NCBI GenBank assembly: GCA_013816105.1
Contig: JACDEY010000007.1
Location: forward strand, 1 to 6,485
Origin: Actinomycetota bacterium
GTDB taxonomy: Bacteria; Actinomycetota; UBA4738
Direction: 5' to 3'
Length of the DNA stretch: 6,485 nucleotides
Positions 1 to 5,334 of this stretch are shown piece after piece. Position 1 is the first letter of the stretch, and every line of letters starts with the position of its first letter. Made by a program: the position numbers and the translations under genes. Under the pieces are notes generated by a model. The model made no database searches. It saw only the letters and a list, made by a program, of their open reading frames with translations, and was not told the origin of the DNA.

Positions 1-1528
1 GAGGGATCCCGGTCACAGGGAGCGAGGCCGCCACCCGGAGAAGGGTGGCGCGAGGAAGGTTCGACGCGACAAGGTACTCGCCCTGGGCGGTATGCAGGGC
101 CACGCGGCGGGGCTGCTCCGCGGTCGCCGGCTCGTAGGCGCCCGCCTCGCTGCCACCGGGGAGCGTCACGGGCTCCGCGAGCGGACCCGCGCCGAAGGGC
201 GCCGACTGGGTCCATCCCTGGACGCGGGTGACGGTCAGCCAGCCGAGGCCGCTCGCGTAGGCCGCGATCTCCTCGCGATACGGCCGGGTGTCGGTCGAGG
301 GGAAGGCCCCTGTCCGCCAAGGAACCAGACCGGCAGTGTCGCCGGGTCGGAGGAGAGCCGGGATCGGGGGCGAGCCGCTGGCGGGACCGGCGTCGCGAAA
401 ACCGGCATCGCCGCCGCCGGCAGGTTCCGCCGACCCGAAGAGGGCGCCGGGCGGTGGCGGGGCCGCGCTCAGCGTGGACACCACCGCCGTGAAGACAGGC
501 ACCGACGGCGGCTCGGGCGGGTATCCGGCCTGCGCGGTCCACAGGCGACGCTCCGCGCCGGTCGCCGGGAACACCTCGTAGCGCAGGGGGAACCAGGTCT
601 CGCGGTCTAGCCAGAGCACGACGCGGTCCTGTGGGAAGAACGTCCGCCAGGAGCCGAGGAAGCGCAGGTACCGGAACAGCGGGGTCGCGTCCTGGTAGGC
701 GAGCGCCACGGCCACGGCCGGCCGGTCACCCACGCTTCCGTCGCCGATCACCGACACGCGGTCCGCGGCCGCCAGGACGGTCATTGGAACGATGACGTCG
801 GTCGGCATGGCTGTCCTCGGGTCGAACGGCGGGCGGTTCCTGAAAGAGCGCTCCACTGGCCCAGACGCGGGGCAGTCCGGCAGCGCCGCGGCAGGACAGG
901 GGTCGGGCCCCCGGACCCGCCAGGTGCGACCGTCAGTCGCGAGCGACAGGTCGTTCCGCGGCCATGCTGCAGAGGGGTAGTCCGTGGTGTCGCTCACGTC
1001 CACACGGAACTCCTCGGGCGCCCGAAACCCGAGGTGGGCCACGAACGTTCGTCGCGGCACGTCCCTGGTCCAGTTCCGCTCCGTTATGTCGAACGTCGCA
1101 ACGTAGCCCTCCAGTTGCCGGGCCGCCGCCAGGAGCCGGGCCGGAATCTCGGACGCCAGAGCGGCCGTGTCGTTCTCCCTTCGTGGAAGGACCCCTCCCG
1201 TCGTGACGACGAGGCCGATCACGAGGCCGGCGACCAGAGCGGACGCGACCGCACGCCGCCCCGCAAGGAGTCGGACGGGGAAGCGGCCGATGCCTCGATG
1301 GGCGAGCCGAGGCGCCGCGTCGCTGCGGACGGCGGCCATGATGGTGGGGACGAGGTCGGGCATAGGGCGCGCCACCTCGAACCGCGACAGCTCCCGCAGG
1401 CGCCAGGCGCCCGCGATGAATGCCGTGCAGCGAGGACAGGACTCCGCGTGCTCGGCGACCGGGGCCGGCAGCGACGCGCCCTCGTCCATGGTCTCGGAGA
1501 TGGTTCGCTCCGCCACCTCACATCTCAC
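1..1528 (-). CDS. Membrane-spanning zinc anti-sigma factor with RseB/LolA-like extracytoplasmic sensor region (3' end outside window)
   Basis: Likely sequesters the ECF sigma factor encoded just upstream and releases it on an envelope signal. I translated 509 codons without a stop up to the window edge. Residues 1-40 are a zf-HC2/ZAS-type domain with Cys3 and the HAESCPRC motif (His27, Cys31, Cys34). A basic stretch precedes one hydrophobic helix at about 93-114, so the N-terminus should be cytoplasmic and the rest outside. Residues ~120-345 resemble the LolA/MucB-RseB fold: strand-rich, with FRVDV (174-178), LATDGRTW (196-203) and VVLWLDRETWFPLR (303-316). A Pro/Gly/Ala-rich linker (~354-395) leads to a tail (~400-509) like DUF4367, ending in a typical TLLRVAASL pattern, so probably few residues are missing. 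The GTG at 1528 is chosen because it has a strong SD and supplies Cys3; GTG 1516 and ATG 1489 would lose it. C211 and C219 may form an extracytoplasmic disulfide. Anti-sigma role: good confidence; sensor-fold assignment: moderate, from pattern only. Confidence 0.8.
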   Translation of the reverse strand, partial: MRCEVAERTISETMDEGASLPAPVAEHAESCPRCTAFIAGAWRLRELSRFEVARPMPDLVPTIMAAVRSDAAPRLAHRGIGRFPVRLLAGRRAVASALVAGLVIGLVVTTGGVLPRRENDTAALASEIPARLLAAARQLEGYVATFDITERNWTRDVPRRTFVAHLGFRAPEEFRVDVSDTTDYPSAAWPRNDLSLATDGRTWRVRGPDPCPAAALPDCPASGPVERSFRNRPPFDPRTAMPTDVIVPMTVLAAADRVSVIGDGSVGDRPAVAVALAYQDATPLFRYLRFLGSWRTFFPQDRVVLWLDRETWFPLRYEVFPATGAERRLWTAQAGYPPEPPSVPVFTAVVSTLSAAPPPPGALFGSAEPAGGGDAGFRDAGPASGSPPIPALLRPGDTAGLVPWRTGAFPSTDTRPYREEIAAYASGLGWLTVTRVQGWTQSAPFGAGPLAEPVTLPGGSEAGAYEPATAEQPRRVALHTAQGEYLVASNLPRATLLRVAASLPVTGIP

Positions 1529-2087
1529 CGGCCACCTCCGTCTCCGAGAGCTCCCGGATCAGGTGGGCCCGCGCACGGTGCATGCGGCTCTTGAGGGTCC
1601 CGATCTTCACGCCTAGGATGCTCGAGGCCTCCACGTAGGTGAACCCGAGAACCTCGATCACCACGAACGGCTCCCGCAGGTCCGGGGGAAGGCCACCGAC
1701 GGCCACGGCGATCCTCAGGCGATCCTCGGCGCTGCCCCCGGACGGCGCCTGCAACGTCTGCTCGGCAACCGAGGGGAAGAGGTCCTCGCGCTGCGTCCTG
1801 CGGTATCCGTCCACCGCGCAATTGCGGACGATCCGGAGGAGCCAGCTGGTGAACTTCGCCTGACCGCGATACGAACGGATGGCGCGGAAGGCACGCAGGA
1901 AGGCCTCCTGCGTCACGTCCTCGGCCGTCGCCCGGTTCCGGGTGAGGTGGTACGCGAACCGCCAGACGTCCGCCTGGTAGTCGCGCACGAGCGACTCGAA
2001 CGCTCGGAGGTCGCCCGACCGGGCCCTGGCGATGGTCTCCGGCTCCGGCTCTCGCAATCCTCGCCTCCGAGGCCCGGCGCGGCTCAT
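1518..2087 (-). CDS. ECF-subfamily RNA polymerase sigma-70 factor
   Basis: A 189-residue group 4 (ECF) sigma factor that directs RNA polymerase to a stress or envelope regulon. Region 2 spans about residues 26-98: a core-binding/-10 segment with FESLVRDYQADVWRFAYHL (30-48), the acidic DVTQEAFLRAFRAI helix (57-70) and FTSWLLRIVRNCAVDGYRR (79-97). A variable linker (~99-121) joins region 4 (~122-180), whose helix-turn-helix includes TYVEASSILGVKIGTLKSRMHRAR (150-173) for -35 recognition. There is no region 1 or 3 and no SnoaL-like C-terminal extension; the length is usual for the family. The ATG at 2087 is the only good start, since an in-frame TGA lies at 2109-2111. The stop overlaps the anti-sigma gene by 11 bases, the usual sigma/anti-sigma operon order. 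The ECF subgroup and regulon cannot be told from this window. Confidence 0.95.
   Translation of the reverse strand: MSRAGPRRRGLREPEPETIARARSGDLRAFESLVRDYQADVWRFAYHLTRNRATAEDVTQEAFLRAFRAIRSYRGQAKFTSWLLRIVRNCAVDGYRRTQREDLFPSVAEQTLQAPSGGSAEDRLRIAVAVGGLPPDLREPFVVIEVLGFTYVEASSILGVKIGTLKSRMHRARAHLIRELSETEVAGEM
1534..1539 (-). promoter_or_regulatory. Shine-Dalgarno of the anti-sigma gene, inside the sigma gene
   Basis: GGAGGT on the minus strand lies 5 nt upstream of the GTG at 1528, within the last codons of the sigma factor gene. It is the only strong SD before any start in the window. It favours GTG 1528 over the downstream GTG 1516, and with the 11-base overlap of the two genes it suggests coupled translation of sigma and anti-sigma. 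Confidence 0.7.
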
Positions 2088-2121
2088 TTCCGGTCCGGCC
2101 CCACTCGATCATCCCGGAAAA

Positions 2122-2146
2122 GACGAACCGGCGGATCCGATGGTTC
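2122..2146 (-). promoter_or_regulatory. Candidate ECF-type (possibly autoregulated) promoter of the sigma/anti-sigma operon
   Basis: On the minus strand, AGAACC (-35-like, GAACC at 2146-2142) is followed after 16 nt by CGTCTT (-10-like, CGTC at 2125-2122). ECF promoters typically carry an AAC-containing -35 motif and a CGTC/GTC-type -10 at about this spacing. Transcription would start near 2115, giving a leader of about 28 nt before the ATG at 2087. ECF operons are often autoregulated, but here that is inferred from motif resemblance only. Confidence 0.4.
2125..2146. repeat. 22-bp interrupted palindrome in the sigma/rpiA intergenic gap
   Basis: GAACC at 2125-2129 is the exact inverse of GGTTC at 2142-2146. 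The centre, CGGATCCG at 2132-2139, is itself a perfect palindrome on the same axis (between 2135 and 2136). Nine of eleven base pairs are symmetric. It could be an operator for a dimeric regulator of either divergent gene. One arm also serves as the -35-like motif of the candidate ECF promoter, so the two readings overlap. Confidence 0.5.
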
Positions 2147-2178
2147 TCTCCGCGACCCCCGTGGGCCGGGGCGTCTTC

Positions 2179-2184
2179 TAGAGT
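2179..2184 (+). promoter_or_regulatory. -10-like element for rpiA (probable leaderless start)
   Basis: TAGAGT fits the TANNNT form of a -10 box and ends 8 nt before the GTG at 2193. No SD-like sequence lies between. This spacing would place the transcript start at or next to the start codon. Confidence 0.45.
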
Positions 2185-2192
2185 GGGCGAGC

Positions 2193-2861
2193 GTGGATGC
2201 GCACGAGACCGAGAAGATCGTTGCCGCCCGCTCTGCGGCGCGCGCCGTGGAGGACGGCATGATCGTCGGGCTCGGAACCGGAAGCACCGTCGCCCACTTC
2301 CTCACCGAGCTCGCGGAACGCAGACCGCAGCGACTTCGGTGCGTCGCGACCTCGCCCGGAACCGAGGCCGCCGCTAGGAGGCTGGGCCTCCCGGTCGAGA
2401 CCTTCGACCGGCTGGAGAGGCTCGATCTCGCGGTCGATGGCGCGGATCAGGTTTCGCCGGAGCTCTGGCTCGTGAAGGGCGGTGGCGGGGCGCACGCCCG
2501 GGAGAAGGTGGCCGCCGCCGCCGCCGAGCGCTTCGTCGTCATCGTCGGTTCCGACAAGCTGGTCGAGAAGATCGTCCCGCCGATCCCTCTGGAGCTGATG
2601 CCGTTCGGTCTCCTCGCGACCCTTCGCCGTCTGTCGAGCCTCGGGGAGCTCGCCAGGCGCGAGGCGCCTGCCACGCCCGATGGCAACGTTCTGGTCGACC
2701 TGTTGGGACGCGTCGACGACCCGGCGGCGCTCGCCCGGGAGCTCGATGCGGTGCCCGGGGTCATCGCCCACGGGATCTTCCCCGCCGACCTCGTCTCCGA
2801 GGTGCTCATCGGAAAGCCGGACGGCTCGGTCGAGCGGCGCTCCGCGGCCGCCCAGCGCTAG
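2193..2861 (+). CDS. rpiA: Ribose-5-phosphate isomerase A
   Basis: Interconverts ribose 5-phosphate and ribulose 5-phosphate in the non-oxidative pentose phosphate pathway (cytoplasmic). The 222-residue product has the usual RpiA length. Visible motifs: GLGTGSTVAHF (26-36, phosphate-binding loop), ATSPGTEAAARRLG (52-65), VDGAD (81-85) and KGGGGAHAREK (95-105). Asp82, Asp85, Lys95 and Glu104 align with E. coli Asp81, Asp84, Lys94 and the catalytic base Glu103; Lys8 and Lys122 match E. coli Lys7 and Lys121. The C-terminal GNVLVDLLGRVDDP and VLIGKPDGSVERR are also typical. The residue after DGAD is Gln86 rather than the usual Glu. The frame stays open upstream to 1947, but that part overlaps the sigma gene and looks unlike RpiA; GTG 2193 begins the conserved N-terminus and has a -10-like box just before it. 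Its stop interlocks with that of the convergent PMT gene. Confidence 0.96.
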   Translation: MDAHETEKIVAARSAARAVEDGMIVGLGTGSTVAHFLTELAERRPQRLRCVATSPGTEAAARRLGLPVETFDRLERLDLAVDGADQVSPELWLVKGGGGAHAREKVAAAAAERFVVIVGSDKLVEKIVPPIPLELMPFGLLATLRRLSSLGELARREAPATPDGNVLVDLLGRVDDPAALARELDAVPGVIAHGIFPADLVSEVLIGKPDGSVERRSAAAQR

Positions 2862-4354
2862 ACCCAGTTGAACAGGCAGGTGGTCTCGGCCGCGCAGCCG
2901 AACCACATTCGGGCCTGCCAGGCCTCCGTAGAGATCGTGCGGCCGGTCAGTACCGGGAAGAAGAACCCGAAGACGCCCACCGCGAGGAGCACCGCCACGA
3001 CCACGAGTGGCGCCAGCACACGGGCACGGGACAGGCCAACGCGCACGTCCGCCAGCCGCTCCAGCGCGTAGACGACCGCCAGCACCAGGAACGGCGTGAT
3101 GGGCGTCATGTAGAAGAGGAACGACGTGCGTCCGGTGGCGAACCACGGGAAGTACTGGAACGCGAAGCCCACCACGATGAGCCCGGCCCTCCAGTCCCGC
3201 CGCCGGATCCACCAGAGCAAGGCGAACGGGATGGCGAGGAGGCTCCCCCAGAAGATCGCGGGGCTCCCCATCCCGAGGACCTCCGCTGCGGTTCCCGCCG
3301 GCGTACCCGCCTTGTAGTAGTAGGCGACGGGCCTCGCCATCAGGATCCACGACCACGGCCGGGAGGCGTACGGGTGTTCCGCCGACAGCTGCAGCGAGAA
3401 GCTCGCCATGCTGCCCTGGAGCCTCCACAGGCCAGAAAGGTCGAACCCGTTCAGCGTGAACCACCGAGCGTACGAAGCGACGTACACCATGATCGGGACG
3501 AGGATCAGGAACAGGAAGATCCCGAAGGCCTCGGACCGGAATGCCTCCCACAGCGGCCGGTCGAGCCCGGAGCGCTTCCGCCGGGTCCGCTCCCAGGCGA
3601 GCGCGAGGACGAGCGCCCCGGCCAGCGCGGTCCCTCCAGACCACTTCGTGGCGACAGCCGCGCCGAACGCGATGCCGGCCGCCAGCCTCCACGGCCGGAA
3701 GATCGGCGAGGGCGGGCGATCGGCCGGCAGGTCGAACAGAGCCGCGTCGGCGGCGTCCGAGGGAGAGAGCACCTCGGCCTCGGGCGTTCGCCTTTCCATC
3801 CACTGCCGGTCGAGGACCATGAAGAGGAACCCCGCGAGGACGAACGTCGCGACGAATATGTCGAGCATCGAAGTGCGCGACTGGACGAAGTTCAGACTTT
3901 CGGTGGCGAGCAGCAGGCCGGCGACGGCCCCCCAGAGGACGCTGCCGAAGAGGCGAAGCGCGAGAAGCGAGACGAGGAGGACGGACAGCGTCCCGAAGAC
4001 CGCCGCGGTCACCCGCCAGCCGAACGGACGGTTCCCATAGATGCCGATGCCGGTGGCGATGAGCTCCCGTCCGACCGGGGGGTGCACCGTGACGGTCTGC
4101 TCTCCGGGATTGTCGAGATCGCACTGACGGAAGGGGATGCCGGCGTCGAAGCAGCCGTCCTTCGCGTAGTAGACCTCGTCGAAGATGTAGTCCCTCGGCT
4201 GCGACAGGTGGTAGAAGCGCAGGCCGGCCGCGAGCGCCGTGACCGCACCGATCACCACGACGGCCCGGGCGTACCAGGGCGGTCCTTCGTGCCGCTGCGC
4301 CCGCCGCGGGATGAGGAGCGTGTCATCGGCGTGCGCCCGCGTCTCGATCTCCAC
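2858..4354 (-). CDS. Polyprenyl-phosphate-mannose--protein mannosyltransferase (PMT family, GT39)
   Basis: Integral membrane enzyme that moves mannose from polyprenyl-phosphate-mannose to Ser/Thr of proteins being exported, outside the membrane. The 498 residues are typical of actinobacterial PMTs and contain about 11 hydrophobic segments after a short cytoplasmic N-terminus. The first extracytoplasmic loop holds the essential acidic pair in YIFDEVYYAKD (Asp59-Glu60) and HPPVGRELIATG (91-102). Other family signatures are SRTSMLDIFVATF (159-171), ATKWSGG (235-241), HPYASRPWSWILMARPV (327-343) and the aromatic C-terminus (MWF at 483-485, NWV at the end). The usual Lys of HPPLGK is Arg96 here. 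C68/C78 in loop 1 and C487/C493 near the C-terminus should both be extracytoplasmic. The GTG at 4354 has no SD but has a -10-like TATCCT 8 nt upstream. It is divergent from rsmI and convergent with rpiA. Confidence 0.94.
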   Translation of the reverse strand: MEIETRAHADDTLLIPRRAQRHEGPPWYARAVVVIGAVTALAAGLRFYHLSQPRDYIFDEVYYAKDGCFDAGIPFRQCDLDNPGEQTVTVHPPVGRELIATGIGIYGNRPFGWRVTAAVFGTLSVLLVSLLALRLFGSVLWGAVAGLLLATESLNFVQSRTSMLDIFVATFVLAGFLFMVLDRQWMERRTPEAEVLSPSDAADAALFDLPADRPPSPIFRPWRLAAGIAFGAAVATKWSGGTALAGALVLALAWERTRRKRSGLDRPLWEAFRSEAFGIFLFLILVPIMVYVASYARWFTLNGFDLSGLWRLQGSMASFSLQLSAEHPYASRPWSWILMARPVAYYYKAGTPAGTAAEVLGMGSPAIFWGSLLAIPFALLWWIRRRDWRAGLIVVGFAFQYFPWFATGRTSFLFYMTPITPFLVLAVVYALERLADVRVGLSRARVLAPLVVVAVLLAVGVFGFFFPVLTGRTISTEAWQARMWFGCAAETTCLFNWV

Positions 4355-4362
4355 CGCGTTCG

Positions 4363-4368
4363 AGGATA
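4363..4368 (-). promoter_or_regulatory. -10-like element for the PMT gene (probable leaderless start)
   Basis: TATCCT on the minus strand ends 8 nt before the GTG at 4354, with no SD in between. The -35 region would fall in the GC-rich palindromes of the 59-bp gap and shows no TTGACA-like motif. Confidence 0.45.
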
Positions 4369-4393
4369 GCCCGGGCCCTCGGCCCCCGGGGGC
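4369..4393. repeat. Two GC-only palindromes between the divergent PMT and rsmI promoters
   Basis: GCCCGGGC (4369-4376) abuts the PMT -10-like box, and GCCCCCGGGGGC (4382-4393) lies 8 bp upstream of the rsmI -10-like box. Both are perfect palindromes and fill the upstream regions of both promoters. They could be protein-binding sites, but short G/C-only palindromes arise easily at this base composition. Confidence 0.3.
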
Positions 4394-4401
4394 GGGATGG
4401 C

Positions 4402-4407
4402 GATAAT
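4402..4407 (+). promoter_or_regulatory. -10 element for rsmI (probable leaderless start)
   Basis: GATAAT matches five of six positions of TATAAT and ends 6 nt before the ATG at 4414, placing the transcript start on or beside the start codon. It stands out as an AT-rich patch in GC-rich surroundings, and no SD follows it. Confidence 0.55.
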
Positions 4408-4413
4408 CGATCT

Positions 4414-5334
4414 ATGGACACGGGCGCACCCTCCCCGCCCGGAGCGGGCACGCTCTTCCTCGTCGGGACGCCGATCGGAAACCTCCAGGACATGACGGAC
4501 CGGGCCAGGACCACCCTCGCGCGCGTGGGCCTCGTCGCCGCGGAGGACACGCGCCGCACCCGCCGCCTCCTCACGGCGTTCGGCGTTCGGGCGCGACTCA
4601 TGTCACTCTTCGAGGGGAACGAGGCGGCCCGGATCCCCGAGATGCTCGGTCTCCTGGGAGACGGGACGGACGTGGCGCTCGTCTCCGACGCGGGCATGCC
4701 GGCGCTCTCGGACCCCGGATACCGCCTAGTGGCCGCCTGCATCGAGCGGGGGATCGAGGTCGACGTCGTTCCCGGCCCATCGGCGGCGGTGACGGCCCTG
4801 GTCATCTCCGGACTGCCGACGGACCGCTTCGTGTTCGAGGGTTTCCTCCCGCGGAGCGGTCGCAAACGCGCGGAGCGGCTTCGCGATCTTGCGGTCGAAC
4901 CCCGAACGATCGTGCTCTTCGAGTCGCCCAGGAGGCTCGCGTCGACGCTCAGAGACCTGGAGGCAGCGTGCGGTGACCGGCGGGTGGCCGTCGCCCGGGA
5001 GCTCACCAAGCTGCACCAGGAGGTGCTGCGCGGCCACCTCTCCGAGGTCCTGGCCGGCCTCGGCGACGAGGACCTGCGCGGCGAGATCGTCGTGGTTCTC
5101 GAGGGAGGGCGGCGGGGGCTGGCCGAAGGCGACGATCTCGAGACGGCATTCGCGATCGCGCGGGCGCTCGTCTCGGGGGGAGCGCGGAAGCGGGAGGCGG
5201 CCCGGAGGGCGTCGGACCTCTCGGGCGCGTCCGCGCGGGAGATCTACGAACGGCTCGCTCGCGAAGCCGGCGTGACCGGCTCAGGGGACGGCGGCGGGAT
5301 CCAGCCTGGTGACGGCGGGGCGGCGGGCTCGTAG
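4414..5334 (+). CDS. rsmI: 16S rRNA (cytidine(1402)-2'-O)-methyltransferase
   Basis: SAM-dependent enzyme that 2'-O-methylates C1402 in the decoding centre of 16S rRNA. The 306-residue product shows the tetrapyrrole-methylase fold in family order: LFLVGTPIGNLQDMT (14-28), VAAEDTRRTRRLL (41-53), VALVSDAGMPALSDPGYRLV (87-106, SAM-binding loop), VVPGPSAAVTALVISGLPTD (118-137) and FVFEGFLPRSGRKR (139-152). A C-terminal helical part has KREAARRASDLSGASAREIYERLA. It starts at the ATG at 4414, only 13 residues before the conserved first strand, with a -10-like box 6 nt upstream and no SD. The last ~17 residues are a Gly/Ala-rich low-complexity tail beyond the usual family end and are antisense to the end of the transporter gene. 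rsmI near metG and divergent from a PMT gene is an arrangement I recall from actinobacteria. Confidence 0.96.
   Translation: MDTGAPSPPGAGTLFLVGTPIGNLQDMTDRARTTLARVGLVAAEDTRRTRRLLTAFGVRARLMSLFEGNEAARIPEMLGLLGDGTDVALVSDAGMPALSDPGYRLVAACIERGIEVDVVPGPSAAVTALVISGLPTDRFVFEGFLPRSGRKRAERLRDLAVEPRTIVLFESPRRLASTLRDLEAACGDRRVAVARELTKLHQEVLRGHLSEVLAGLGDEDLRGEIVVVLEGGRRGLAEGDDLETAFAIARALVSGGARKREAARRASDLSGASAREIYERLAREAGVTGSGDGGGIQPGDGGAAGS

Noticed and set aside
1219..1521. A 100-codon minus-strand open frame with a GTG start right at the sigma stop
   Set aside because: It is one frame off the anti-sigma gene and lacks the HxxxCxxC motif and membrane helix; the frame starting at GTG 1528 has both and stays open for 509 codons.
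1034..1616. Plus-strand open frames antisense to the sigma and anti-sigma genes
   Set aside because: Low-complexity Arg/Gly/Ala-rich products; the minus strand here encodes the zinc-binding anti-sigma motif and the sigma region 4 helix-turn-helix.
1947..2192. An 82-residue N-terminal extension of RpiA
   Set aside because: The frame is open, but it overlaps the sigma gene antisense and has no RpiA-like sequence. The conserved protein begins at 2193 with a promoter-like box just before it.
2834..2890. A possible rho-independent terminator at the rpiA/PMT junction
   Set aside because: I saw no GC hairpin followed by a T-run on either strand, and both sides are coding up to the shared stop.
2178..4124. 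A 648-codon minus-strand open frame across rpiA and most of the PMT gene
   Set aside because: It is out of frame with PMT and antisense to rpiA. The product is Arg/Gly/Pro-rich without family motifs, as expected for a shadow frame in GC-rich DNA; the PMT and RpiA frames carry clear motifs.
3374..4369. A 331-codon plus-strand open frame antisense to the PMT gene
   Set aside because: Highly charged Arg/Glu/Pro-rich composition, no recognisable motif, and fully explained as the complement of the PMT gene.
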